Shown here: one piece after another, positions 1-10,430 of the stretch
Layout: every line of letters starts with the position of its first letter
How positions within the stretch are numbered: position 1 is the stretch's first letter
NCBI RefSeq assembly: GCF_964204645.1
Contig: NC_134030.1
Location: 2,209,855 to 2,273,854, forward strand
DNA length: 64,000 nt
Source: Tubulanus polymorphus
Taxonomy: Eukaryota; Nemertea; Palaeonemertea; Tubulaniformes; Tubulanidae
Reading direction: 5' to 3'
The notes under the pieces: model-generated
Seen by the model: the letters and a program-made list of their open reading frames with translations, nothing else
Databases searched by the model: none
Told to the model about the DNA's origin: nothing
Position numbers and translations under genes: made by a program

Positions 1-139
1 CGTGCCTTGTCTGTTTCTGCATCATTGACCCTAGTAATTTCTGATTACAAAATTTGCTGCCCTGAACTGAAACGTTCCCTCACAACTAGCGCAACCCAAG
101 GTCTTGTTCGATCGCATATTTCGTGTTGTTTATTTGCAG

Positions 140-265
140 GAAGAAGATTCAGTAACGAATCGAGTCGCCGGATTTATTTGTAAATATGTTTTATCCGAAC
201 ACATGAGTTGTGTTACGTGTATGGAAGTGATCGGTAAAGCTTGCGGATATAACACTACATACGTG
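140..265 (+). CDS. WD40 gene exon a
   Basis: 42 codons, phase 0 on both sides, acceptor tttgcag and donor gtacgt. It encodes the start of a WD repeat that is completed by the next exon, with the border falling inside the YVLTAGWD motif. Confidence 0.8.
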
Positions 266-3200
266 GTACGTTACTCTTATATATATATACACACATTGAA
301 AGTAACTACAGTTTATTTCTCATGATTCTGAACTCACGAGACTGAGTTTCATCCTCAGTTGTGAACTAAGGCAGGTTTTGATTGGTCTCTACCGATTTTG
401 GAATTCTCTTTTGGCGCGTTAATTCCTTGACCAAAATACACTCTACCTAATCCGGAATAGTATAATGTGTAAACCTGATAGAAGTGGCCGCTAGGGAGTT
501 TGTAATCTGTAAACCTGATAGAAGCGGCCGGTAGAAAGTTTGTAATCTGTAAACCTGATAGAAGCGGCCGGTAGAGAGTTTGTAATCTGTAAACCTGATA
601 GAAGCGGCCGGTAGGGAGTTTGTAGTTGGGAATAAGTTCAATGAAAAGTTGCGTAAGATTTGCCTAAGAGTCAAACTGAACCATAAACCGTCGAACTGGG
701 TCTGGTTTTTAAACGTGCTGGTATTGCTTTGTTTTTCAGTTAACCGCCGGATGGGACCGAAGAATTTGTATCTGGGATTTGAAGAAGGGTAAACTGCACG
801 ATACGTTCAGGAATTCATCTCAAACTAGTTTGGAACATGTAGAACTAGCGTGTGACGGTGTTATTATATCTATGGCTTACAGTCCTTCCAGGTATTCATT
901 CATTCATTCATGCAATCTTTGTTTTGTGCAACAATTCTCGGTAATCATGGTTTCGTCCAAGCGATTGCCTACATGTATAAACTGAAAAATCCTCAATTAC
1001 AAGATTCTAACAAATAACAAAATTCCATTTTCGATTCTAAAAAGACAGTGACTAGTCTATGGAAACGCGATATAACACCACAATCATTATCATGAAGGGA
1101 CCCCTGGGACCCCACTAGTGGCCTTTAACATGACTGCTTTATCTGATAGATAAAATGAGTGAAATTTTTCCTTCAGCTAGTACGTAGTTTTTTCAACAAC
1201 ATTTCAACTAAATTATAATATCCTACTCATCAGGTGAACATATTCATCTGAATGATGTGACATTTCAATCTAAGCCAATCAGTTGTCAGGTGCTCGCTTG
1301 TGAAAGTTATCAATGCAATGATGGATTTTACTGAGATCAGTTGTCTTGCTGAGATCAGTTGTCAGTTTACATGCGTCATGTGATAACATGCACGCTCTGT
1401 ATTGTAGTGAGTAGCACTTGTAGTGTGTAGCTATTGTTCCTGACACACAGGTTCCATGCAAGATCAGTTGGTATTCACGCTGTTCTAGGGGTAACCCGTA
1501 GGATCAGCTGGTATTCACACTGTTCTAGGGGTAACCAGTAAGATCAGCTGGTATTCACACTGTTCTAGGGGTAACTAGTAAGATCAGCTGGTATTCACAC
1601 TGTTCTAGGGGTAACCCGTAAGATCAGCTGGTATTCACACTGTTCTAGGGGTAACCAGTAAGATCAGCTGGTATTCACACTGTTCTAGGGGTAACCAGTA
1701 AGATCAGCTGGTATTCACACTGTTCTAGGGGTAACCAGTAAGAGCTAGTATTCACACAAGATGTTTATTTTAATTCTTTCTGGTTTGGTATAAACTGGTA
1801 TACCACCAAACATTGACACGGCGATGGCAACGGAGGATCTCATCTTAAGATCTAAGATAAAGAATTGTATGAATCAAGCTTTGTAAGATCAACTGTTATT
1901 CACACTGTTCTAGGGGTAACTAGGGTTCGAACCAATAATGAATGTGGTGAATTAGACGCGTCATCATCGTTTCTGTATAAAATTTTGATCTACATTTTAG
2001 CGATGATGAATGAAACCGATCGATTCTCCGGTTTAGAACACGTTCGCGTCGTTAAAGATTTCTTCGTGCGTTACGTGTCGTTGCCGCTAGTAATCAGCGG
2101 TCTGGTCGGTAACGCCCTGACGGTCGTCGTATTCACGCGCGTCGGTAAACTGAATAAACCGGGCGTCGTGTATCTGTGTTACCTGGCGTGTATCGACTGG
2201 ACGGTCTGTTTTACTCAGTTATTTTTCTGGTTCGATCAAGGTCTGTCGTCGCTGACCGGAGGTCGGTACTCGTTCGACGTCCCCGGCGCCAGTAACTTCG
2301 CGTGTAAATCGTTCTATTACGTTATATCGTTAACGTTGTCTTTATCGGCGTTCGTTACCGTGGTGATGACCTTCGAGCGTCTGGTCGCCGTGCGATATCC
2401 ATTGTTTTCGAAGCGTCACATGATGAAGCCGCGTACGCGTTTAAAGCGTCTGCTCGCGGCGTCTGTTGTGATCGCCGTGTTAGAAACGCGAAGTGTTTTC
2501 ATGTTTGAAGTTGCGCCCGAGTTCAATCGTCCCGGTAACGAACTGGTATGCACGGAGAACCGCTCGGTTAATCCGGATATTATCTACGCGATGACGTTCG
2601 TCGTGTGGATCGTCGGGTATTTCCTGACCCCGGCGTTCGTGCTGCTCGTGTTAAACGCGTCTATCTGTCACGCGTTGTTACGCGCGAACGCGTTCGACCA
2701 CGGCGGTGGCGCCACCATCAGTCGTAAAGAGAGATCGATCAGCGTGACGTTGATGTTTGTTTCGACTATGTTCATCCTGTTCACGTTACCGATGATCTCG
2801 GCGTTGATATTCGGACATTACGTGGTGCGTAATCCTCACCTAGTCTCCGCTCGAGACATGGATAATCTGTTAGATCTATACTGGCTATGTACGCATATTA
2901 ACATATTCAATTACACAGTGAATTTTCCGGTATACGTCGTTCGTCTGTCGTATTTCCGCGTTCAACTGAAAGTGATGTTTTGTAAATGTTTACGCGCGCA
3001 AATTCCGAGCTGACGTAAAATTCCTGGACACTTAACAATAAAAAGGGTCTGAAATATATAAAATCACTGCACACTTAAGAATAAAAAGAGTCTGAAATGT
3101 CTCCTTGATGTTGCCTGTCGTTATAAACATTGATCAAATCGGGCAAATTCCGAGCTGATGGAAAATTCCTGCACACTTAAGAATAAAAAGAGTCTGAAAT

Positions 3201-6200
3201 GTCTCCTTGTTGTTGTCCTCATTATAACCATTGATGAAACATTCTTAGTTCGTTTTGTAAAGATGATATAAAATCCCTGCACACTAAGAATGATAGGAGT
3301 CTGAAATGTCTCCTTGAGCTAGTGTAGTTTATTCAATGTTTCACCTATATCCTAATTGTAGTCTTCAGGAATACTGCTGATGTTGTCCTTATTATGATCA
3401 TTCATGAAACACATTGAGTCCGTGTTTTAAAGATAATATAAAATCCCTACACACTAATTAGTTTATTCAATGTTTCGCCTAGGCCTATATCCTTAAAGGC
3501 ATCTTCAGGAATACTGATGTTGTCCTCATTACAACCATTATCGATGAAGCACATGTTGTAAAGTTAATATAAAATCCCTGCACACAAAGAATAAAAATAC
3601 TCTGAAATGTTTCCTTGAGCTAGTGTAGTTTATTCAACATTTGAACTATATCCTAATAGTCATCTTCAGGAATACTGTATTCCTTGAGCTAGTGTAGTTT
3701 ATTCAACTACGTTTTAACTTTATCCTAATAGTCATCTTCAGGAATACTGTATTCCTTGAGCTAGTGTAGTTTATTCAACTACGTTTTAACTTTATCCTAA
3801 TAGTCATCTTCAGGAATACTGTATTCCTTGAGCTAGTGTAGTTTATTCAACTACGTTTTAACTTTATCCTAATAGTCATCTTCAGGAATACTGTATTCCT
3901 TGAGCTAGTGTAGTTTATTCAACTACGTTTTAACTTTATCCTAATAGTCATCTTCAGGAATACTGTATTCCTTGAGCTAGTGTAGTTTATTCAACTACGT
4001 TTTAACTTTATCCTAATAGTCATCTTCAGGAATACTGTATTCCTTGAGCTAGTGTAGTTTATTCAACTACGTTTTAACTTTATCCTAATAGTCATCTTCA
4101 GGAATACTGTATTCCTTGAGCTAGTGTAGTTTATTCAACTACGTTTTAACTTTATCCTAATAGTCATCTTCAGGAATACTGTATTCCTTGAGCTAGTGTA
4201 GTTTATTCAACTACGTTTTAACTTTATCCTAATAGTCATCTTCAGGAATACTGTATTCCTTGAGCTAGTGTAGTTTATTCAACTACGTTTTAACTTTATC
4301 CTAATAGTCATCTTCAGGAATACTGTATTCCTTGAGCTAGTGTAGTTCATTCAACTACGTTTTAACTTTATCCTAATAGTCATCTTCAGGAATACTGTAT
4401 TCCTTGAGCTAGTGTAGTTTATTCAACTACGTTTTAACTTTATCCTAATAGTCATCTTCAGGAATACTGTATTCCTTGAGCTAGTGTAGTTTATTCAACG
4501 TTTCGACTTTATCTTAATAGTCATCTTCAGGAATACTGTATTCCTTGAGCTAGTGTAGTTTATTCAACGTTTCGACTATATCCTAATAGTCATCTTCAGG
4601 AATACTGTATTCCTTGAGCTAGTGTAGTTTATTCAACGTTTAAACTTTATCCTAATAGTCATCTTCAGGAATACTGTATTCCTTGAGCTAGTGTAGTTTA
4701 TTCAACTACGTTTTAACTTTATCCTAATAGTCATCTTCAGGAATACTGATTTTGTCCTCATCACGTACATTGAGTCCATTGAGTCCGTGTTGTAAAGATA
4801 ACTGTCTGAACCGCGCCTGCAATCCAGAACAATGAGACTAAATAATCAATCATAAGGCTAAAAAAAATTGATACCTTGTTTCTCCGCCCTGCTGAGCTTA
4901 AATGTTGACCCGGCCGGCCGCCTATCTACCCTATACATTACTTTTTTAAAAATCGTGATCAATTTTACCATAACAGACCCGGCCGCTATAGAAATGAACT
5001 GTTTATAAATTTTATCATATTTTACAAAAATGACCCGGCCGCTGCGGAGAAACAAGGTATCATTTTTGTTTAGCCTGATAAGAAAGTTGTACATGTATCT
5101 AACAGAAATAGGCAAAATCAAGTTTGGGTCAGCAATGAACCCAGTCCTTCAGGGGTGACATGTGAACACAGCACCAAAAGATAAGGCATTATTTAATTTA
5201 ATATCATTAGTGCTGCTGAATTTCGTGCATTTTCTCAGTTATATCTTGTCAGATGATAACTGTGATAGCTGTAGAAAATAATCTGTTTGTATTTCGATAT
5301 TTCTAAAACTCTTCACATTTCGACGATTTCATGTTTTAATTTTGCACGAACCGAATGAAAACGAAGGCATTAAATCGATTTCGCTGCATGTGAAGCTGCT
5401 CTTTTGCCCTGAAGCTCTCGATTGGTCGAACCGGTCCTCGCAGTTGGGGGAGTAACACGAAACTAAAAACAATAGTAGATCGTGCAAGTTTATGAAATAT
5501 CAGATTGGATGACATCAGATTCGCTTTTTTAAAACACGCAGAAAATGTGCGCGTATTGTTTTTTGAAACGTCATGCAATGCCATTTTTTCCATTGTTGAA
5601 TATTTTGATAAACGCATTGAATTCATGCGGTATCGAATTACAATATTTCCTAGTAATTAACAGTTTCAAGTCCACAATGAGTAACAGTTATAACCTGTAA
5701 ATTCATGCTCTTGGAATTTGTATCTTTTAGGATGAATTTCAAAAATATCTTAACACTAATGGTGGGACCGACTAGTGGCCTTTAACATTGATGCTTTATC
5801 CGAGAAATACCTTTTCCGTTCTTCTCGACCTGGTTTTATAGACTAGTATTAACTTGAACTTTAAAATCTGGGGCTAACTGAATTAATTTTTTCAATTAAG
5901 TAAATCCCCTCGGTTAAAATTGATATAAAAATCTATAAAACCGAGCCCTGGAATTTTTCTAAATCCGACCTGTCATTGAGAATGGCTCGTAGAATTGAGT
6001 AAAACATCAGCATAGTTTTTGTAATTGTGGGTTTTATCTTCAATTTTCACGTGATGTATTTCTAATACAATGTTTTTTTCAGGGGGGAATTCGCGTATTC
6101 GTCCAGCGATAAAATGGTTTATATTCGCAAGTTTTCGACAACAGGAACGAAGATGGTTTTATTGAATACACTTCAAGGACACGAAGGAGAGGTCACCTGC

Positions 6201-8292
6201 GTATTGTGGAATAAAGTGAAAAGTAAATGGGTTACAGGGTCAGAAGATGGAACCATACGAATTTGGGTTTGTATTTTTTTCTAATGATTTTGATGAACTC
6301 TGCCTTATTTGGTAGTGTGGAGTTTATTGAACTGGATTTATATTTTATAGGCCGGAGATGGTATGAATGAATGTGAAACTATTTTATCGACTCAAGGCGC
6401 TGTTTGTAGCATGTGCGTTGATGAAATCAATGGAAGCGTAGTGGCCGGAATACAACAATATATCAGGTACAACTTACAACTTACAACTAACAACATACAA
6501 TGTACAATGTACAATCTTATTTTCTGCACTGATTATGAAGGTTTTTGACTGTTTTATTTTTACAATCTACAACATACAACATACAACATACAACTAACAA
6601 CATACAATGTACAATCTTATTTTCTCCACTGATTATGAAGGTTTTTGACTGTTTTATTTTTACAATCTACAACATACAACATACAACTAACAACATACAA
6701 TGTACAATCTTATTTTCTGCACTGATTATGAAGGTATTATTGATTACAGCTTACAACATACAACATACAACATACAACATACAACCTCTTCTGATATAGA
6801 ATTTCTTGGCTTCGTTATTGTGGGATTTCTCTCGACAACTTACATCATACAACTAACAATATCCAATGTAAAACCTTATTTACTGCGCATGTTTCATTTA
6901 TAATAGTAATAATGTTTGGGTTGATTAATTGTAGAGTTTATGATCCTGAACATCACAGACTCGTACAGACTAATATCGGACACACAGACGCCGTACGCAG
7001 CATCATGCATATACCCGAACGTAATCAATACGTATCGGCTTCGTGGGATAAATCGATCCGCATGTGGAATGCGTGGAAATTACCGCGTAAGAAAAAACGC
7101 CTCTCACAAGATAAAGGTATGGTGGCTGACTGTAACCCTCTTCCTTAGGTGGCGGTATAGACAGACAGACAGAAGTCAACTCTGGTTGTTGATATATGTA
7201 GAACTGATTTCATTGCAGAATAGTCAGACTTTTATAAGCCAAGCTGTGAATTGTACAGTCACAAATTGATATACTGAATTTGAATACATTTAATCCTGAA
7301 AACTTTGAATTACCAATGACATGAAAACTATTGTCAATTGAATAACAGGCTAGAGGATATGTTCATACTACCATGAGTTTGTGCTGTTGTACTTATACAT
7401 TATTAATATAAATCTAACATTGAAAACCACCGAACTAATATCAATTCCCGACAAAAGGTAAAAGTTCTGCGTTGTATGTTATAGAATTTGTTCTTTGTTT
7501 GCTTAAAGCGGTTTTCACTCAGACTAACGGTCTGTTTCTACTATACTGTAGCAGCTCTGAAAGAGAGTCCTGCTGCCCTGTTTCTTCCCAGGTGGCGCTA
7601 CCCGTGTATTTTTCTTGTAGTGCGTATTCATATTCGTATTCATATTGGCATAATACAGTGTCAATAGTAAGTCACTGTTCAAAATGACCCAATGGACATC
7701 AATAATGAGGCAGAGTTCATTTACATTAGCAACTCATCGGGACTGTGTTAATCCTTTTGCCTTTAAATATCAAACTGTGAATTAAAAAAATCAGTTACAA
7801 GATATGATGCTGAATTGGAACTATGAGATATCTCATAGTGGCAATGCTGGCTGAACTGGAACTATGAGATATCTCATAGTGGCAATGATGGCTGAATTGG
7901 AACTATGAGGTATCTCATAGTGGCAATGATGGCTGAACTGGAACTGCAAGTTAACTCATAGTTAGCGGCTAACATGTCAAGCTTGTACTCATTTATTTGG
8001 ACAGAATTTCTAGAATCTATTCCATGACAAAACCGCATGCTAGCATTAGTAGGATACGAAGGGTGATTGAATTCGATTTCATATGTTTTTTTCGATATTT
8101 CTTCGTGCAGGTAAAGACAACCGATCAATGTTACTAGCGACTACCGATACCGCGGATACAGCTGCTGCTGAAACGGTCCACGAAGGAGATGAGGAGGAGG
8201 CGCATGATGAGAACGACGATGAGTACGGTGTAGCGGATGATGAAAACAGTCAATATGACGACGCGAGTGAACCTGAATTAGAATCGCACTAA
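140..8292 (+). CDS. WD40-repeat protein gene, 3' part (six exons)
   Basis: Join of 140-265, 740-891, 6083-6266, 6351-6466, 6935-7116 and 8111-8292. All six exons are flanked by AG/GT, the phases agree throughout, and the total is 942 nt (313 residues plus TAA). The protein shows at least four WD repeats ending in WD-type blades (GWDRRICIWDL, SEDGTIRIW, SWDKSIRMWNAW), then a basic stretch (PRKKKR) and an acidic, low-complexity C-terminus rich in D and E. WD40 proteins fold as beta-propellers and act as protein-binding scaffolds; the partner here is unknown. The 5' end is missing because the first exon seen begins at an acceptor. The 5.2-kb intron 892-6082 contains a GPCR gene on the same strand. 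I do not recognise the orthologue. Confidence 0.88.
467..625. repeat. 40-bp minisatellite, 4 copies
   Basis: Four adjacent copies of a 40-bp unit beginning tgtaaacctgatagaagcgg sit in the intron between WD40 exons a and b (266-739). I see no coding or RNA signal in the rest of that intron. Confidence 0.85.
740..891 (+). CDS. WD40 gene exon b
   Basis: Starts after a tttttcag acceptor and reads LTAGWDRRICIWDL, a textbook WD strand-d sequence. It ends in phase 2 at a gtattc donor. Confidence 0.85.
1461..1744. repeat. 40-bp minisatellite, 7 copies
   Basis: Seven copies of an exact 40-bp unit (agatcagctggtattcacac plus tgttctaggggtaaccagta), at 1461, 1501, 1541, 1581, 1621, 1661 and 1701. A diverged eighth copy lies apart at about 1887-1925, just upstream of the GPCR start codon. 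Shorter gatcagttgtc repeats precede it near 1330-1360. Confidence 0.93.
1976..1981 (+). promoter_or_regulatory. possible TATA box of the GPCR gene
   Basis: TATAAA lies 21 bases before the first ATG of the GPCR frame. The spacing would leave almost no 5' UTR, and TATAAA is frequent in AT-rich DNA, so this is only a candidate. The sequence ttttag just before the ATG could instead be a splice acceptor for an upstream non-coding exon. Confidence 0.25.
2003..3013 (+). CDS. rhodopsin-like G-protein-coupled receptor, intronless, nested in a WD40-gene intron
   Basis: A 336-residue seven-helix receptor of the plasma membrane. Helix 1 carries GN at residues 36-37. Helix 3 begins with the conserved Cys101 and ends in ER at 125-126, within FERLVAVRYP. 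Cys183 in the second extracellular loop is its likely disulfide partner. Helix 6 has a TLP motif (261-263), and helix 7 has NFPVY (307-311) where NPxxY is usual. Sequons at Asn3 and Asn186 suit glycosylation, and CKC (327-329) suits palmitoylation. The pattern resembles invertebrate peptide receptors of the FMRFamide-receptor type, but the ligand cannot be named. I chose the ATG at 2003 because the open frame further upstream is made of minisatellite sequence. The gene sits on the host strand between exons of the WD40 gene and is probably transcribed independently. Confidence 0.9.
   Translation: MMNETDRFSGLEHVRVVKDFFVRYVSLPLVISGLVGNALTVVVFTRVGKLNKPGVVYLCYLACIDWTVCFTQLFFWFDQGLSSLTGGRYSFDVPGASNFACKSFYYVISLTLSLSAFVTVVMTFERLVAVRYPLFSKRHMMKPRTRLKRLLAASVVIAVLETRSVFMFEVAPEFNRPGNELVCTENRSVNPDIIYAMTFVVWIVGYFLTPAFVLLVLNASICHALLRANAFDHGGGATISRKERSISVTLMFVSTMFILFTLPMISALIFGHYVVRNPHLVSARDMDNLLDLYWLCTHINIFNYTVNFPVYVVRLSYFRVQLKVMFCKCLRAQIPS
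2999..3600. repeat. degenerate repeat block overlapping the GPCR stop codon
   Basis: Imperfect copies of an element containing ctgcacacttaagaataaaa and gagtctgaaatgtctccttg occur at about 3025, 3165, 3280, 3445 and 3570. The bases caaattccgagctga, which encode the last four GPCR codons and its stop, recur exactly at 3145-3159. Confidence 0.75.
3037..3042 (+). terminator. polyadenylation signal of the GPCR gene
   Basis: AATAAA stands 24 bases after the TGA stop. It belongs to a repeated unit that recurs downstream (3140-3200), so several equivalent signals follow. Confidence 0.5.
3604..4750. repeat. 72-bp tandem array, about 16 copies
   Basis: The unit runs gtattccttgagctagtgta, then gtttattcaactacgtttta, then actttatcctaatagtcatc and ttcaggaatact. 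Period measured: 72 bp (for example 3677 and 3749). Central copies are almost identical; outer copies diverge (cgtttcgac in place of ctacgttttaac). The unit is part of the dispersed element described for 2999-3600. Confidence 0.95.
4855..5076. mobile_element. non-autonomous terminal-inverted-repeat element (MITE-like)
   Basis: The ends are inverted repeats of about 33 bp: the left end contains gataccttgtttctccgc and the right end is its reverse complement, both bounded by aggct. The 220-bp element has no coding capacity and holds three internal copies of gacccggccgc. It lies in the large WD40-gene intron. Confidence 0.75.
5077..6082. other. intron sequence without recognised features
   Basis: Unique AT-rich intron DNA. 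The only repeat noticed is a segment of about 30 bp (actagtggcctttaac and following bases) at 5771 that also occurs at 1117 in the same intron. Confidence 0.6.
6083..6266 (+). CDS. WD40 gene exon c
   Basis: Acceptor ttttttcag, enters in phase 2 and leaves in phase 0. It contains the repeat with GHEGEVTCVLW followed by GSEDGTIRIW, the clearest WD40 repeat of the protein. The donor is gtttgt. Confidence 0.87.
6351..6466 (+). CDS. WD40 gene exon d
   Basis: Acceptor ttttatag, phase 0 in and phase 2 out, donor gtacaa. It encodes a divergent blade that ends QQYIR and continues as VYDPEHH in the next exon. Confidence 0.82.
6470..6855. repeat. compound acaacat / 120-bp repeat in a WD40 intron
   Basis: Runs of (acaacat)n alternate with a longer repeated block containing caatgtacaatcttattttc and gattatgaagg, seen three times. 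The block fills the intron between exons d and e. Short open frames through it are by-products of the repeat. Confidence 0.85.
6935..7116 (+). CDS. WD40 gene exon e
   Basis: Acceptor aattgtag, phase 2 in and phase 1 out, donor gtatgg. It encodes GHTDAVRSIMHI and SASWDKSIRMW, a canonical last blade, followed by basic PRKKKR. Confidence 0.86.
7817..7965. repeat. 41-bp tandem repeat with internal palindrome
   Basis: Copies start at 7817, 7858, 7899 and 7940. Each of the first two contains the perfect palindrome actatgagatatctcatagt and the others a variant of it. The array lies in the last intron of the WD40 gene (7117-8110); the remainder of that intron shows nothing. Confidence 0.88.
8111..8292 (+). 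CDS. WD40 gene terminal exon
   Basis: Acceptor cttcgtgcag, entered in phase 1. It encodes an acidic tail of about 60 residues (runs such as GDEEEAHDENDDEYG), then TAA at 8290-8292. AATAAA follows at 8420-8425, with further copies near 9409. Confidence 0.83.
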
Positions 8293-8691
8293 AACCGAAC
8301 ACAATAAGCCATATTATAACCATTGATGAAACACTCTTTAAGTCCATTGAATTGTAACAATAGTATAAAATATCGTACTTAGAATTAGAGTGAAGAGTCT
8401 GAAATGTTTCCTTGAGTAAAATAAATGAGCTCAAAGAAGCATTTCGGAATTTCTTTATTTCTAAGTGTGGTATTTTCTATATACAAGCCATAATTTTCTG
8501 CCAAATTTCACCTAATAATTTCATAATTGTATATGTATAATTACTGCTTCAATTTTTGTAAATAGTTATCTATTTGTAAGAGGCATATTTGAAGGTGCTG
8601 ATTAGACTTGATTTTTCCAGGGGCTTCGTTTATGGCAGCAACTTGTTGATAGAAACTGTGATAAATTCTTTATATTTCAAAGAAATTCTAT

Positions 8692-8878
8692 GAACTATTG
8701 ATAATATATCGTAACTATTGATGATATATCATAACTGTTGATAATATATCATAACTTTTGATGAATTATCATAACTATCGGTGATATTTCATAACTATTG
8801 ATGCTATATCATAACTATTGATAATATATAATAATTATTGATGATATATCATAACTATTGATGATATATCATAACTAC
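8692..8878. repeat. 20-bp AT-rich tandem repeat
   Basis: About nine imperfect copies of taactattgatgatatatca, downstream of the WD40 stop codon and possibly in its 3' UTR. The surrounding DNA, 8293-9500, shows polyadenylation-type AATAAA sites (8420, 9409, 9418) but no further gene. Confidence 0.85.
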
Positions 8879-9524
8879 CCAAGACATTGTCATTATCATT
8901 TTTCTTACCCGTTTTCATGATTTATCTTCGAAATTGTTCAATGTGGAATGAATTGTTTGATCGGTTTGGAATTGAATCAGTAGTGATATTTCGTGTAGAT
9001 GTAGCTAAAGCATCTATCGAATAATAGTAATGGTAGTAATCATAGTATTAGGGTTCCGTCCATGAGGAAAACTTTCCAGACTCTGAAAAGGTGCAATTCG
9101 CACTATTCTATTTTATTCTATTCCTATTTTCATGTATAGTATGACCACAATTAGTTCCATTATTTATATAGGAGTGAATGTTGAATATATGTTCTTATGA
9201 CGTTACGATATATCAAATTAGTTTTTGTACATGATAATTTTTAAGAAGCTTCAAGTTTTAAAAAACGAGGGTAATATGTTCAAATTCTATATTTATGATT
9301 ACACCGGTAATAGATTTTTTATGTTTTCACATTTCTTTAAGTTGATTTATACATTATTTGAGTTGTTGATGATGCTGTTTTATATCATTATATATTTTGA
9401 ATTGCCAATAAACACGAATAAAGTTAATACATATTTGAACATTGATTGTTCTTAGACTTAGTTTTGAGTAGAACTGCATACTAGTACACATCATTGAGGA
9501 ATTTGAGCACAAGATGGATGGATC

Positions 9525-9880
9525 GCTAAATGACTGGGTATGGATGACCACATCACCGGAGTATGGATGACCACATAACTCAGTACGGATGACCACATCA
9601 CTGGGGTATGGATGACCACATCACTGGGGTGTGGATGACCACATCACTGGGTATGAATGACTACATCACTGGGTATGAATGACCACATCACTGGGGTGTG
9701 GATGACCTCATGACTGGGTATGGATGACCACATCACTGGGTATGGATGACCACAATACTGGGGTATGGATGACCACATGACTGGGAAAGGATGACCACAT
9801 CACTGGGTATAGATGACCACATGACTGGGTATGGATGACCATATGACTGGGGTATGGATGACCACATCACTGGGGGTGGA
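9525..9880. repeat. 22-bp minisatellite
   Basis: About 15 imperfect copies of a unit close to gggtatggatgaccacatca plus ct, with period 20-23 bp. Confidence 0.9.
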
Positions 9881-9884
9881 ATCC

Positions 9885-10400
9885 ATATTCCTCTATTCAG
9901 CATCAGGACCACTCTGAATCAGTGTCAGTAATTACTGGGTTCGAACCCGAGACACCCCTGTACATCCTCTATTCAGCATCAGGGTCACTCTGAATCAATG
10001 TCAGTAATTGATGGGTTCGAACTCGCAACACCCCCTGTACATCTTGTATTCAGCATCAGTACCACTCTGAATCAGTATCAGTAATTACCGGGTTCAGCGC
10101 CACTGATTTAGTGTGAGTAAATTATGCCGTACGGTGCTGCCGCTATGATCGACATTAGCGCATTTTGCATGAACTAACACCAACTGACTCTGGCAGTAGT
10201 CCCTCCTTGGTTGCCAGAGACGATTCACGTTAGTGTATGAAAAATCCGCTAATGTTGAGCATAGCGGCTGCACCAGACGGTGTAAGGTCACGTCTATTTC
10301 ACGAGTGCCAGTAATTACTGGGTTCGAACCCGGGACACCCTTCTTTTACATCTAATCAACATCATAGGACCTCTCTGAATCAGTATCAGTAATTACTGGG
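9885..10400. repeat. 76-bp tandem repeat, interrupted
   Basis: Units start at 9891, 9967 and 10043, and a later one near 10330. Each contains attcagcatcagg and tactgggttcgaaccc. The latter resembles a tRNA B box, but no tRNA fold is present. The array is split by an inserted palindromic element at about 10096-10300. Confidence 0.85.
10096..10300. mobile_element. palindromic MITE-like insertion within the 76-bp array
   Basis: The left arm (from ggtgctgccgctatg at 10133, through cattagcgcattttgcatg, to ctctggcag) pairs with the right arm (ttgccagag through ccgctaatgtt to catagcggctgcacc at 10274). The pairing covers about 65 bp per arm with few mismatches, around a loop of about 15 bases. Array sequence stops before it and resumes after it. 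Confidence 0.75.
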
Positions 10401-10430
10401 TCATATAACTATCGTAGAGGGATGACTCAA

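Noticed and set aside
1865-2002. N-terminal extension of the GPCR frame
   Set aside because: Has no ATG and includes a minisatellite copy, so the start at 2003 is preferred.
9885-10400. tRNA genes suggested by gggttcgaaccc
   Set aside because: Only a T-arm-like segment recurs in a 76-bp tandem unit; no acceptor stem, D arm or anticodon arm can be folded.
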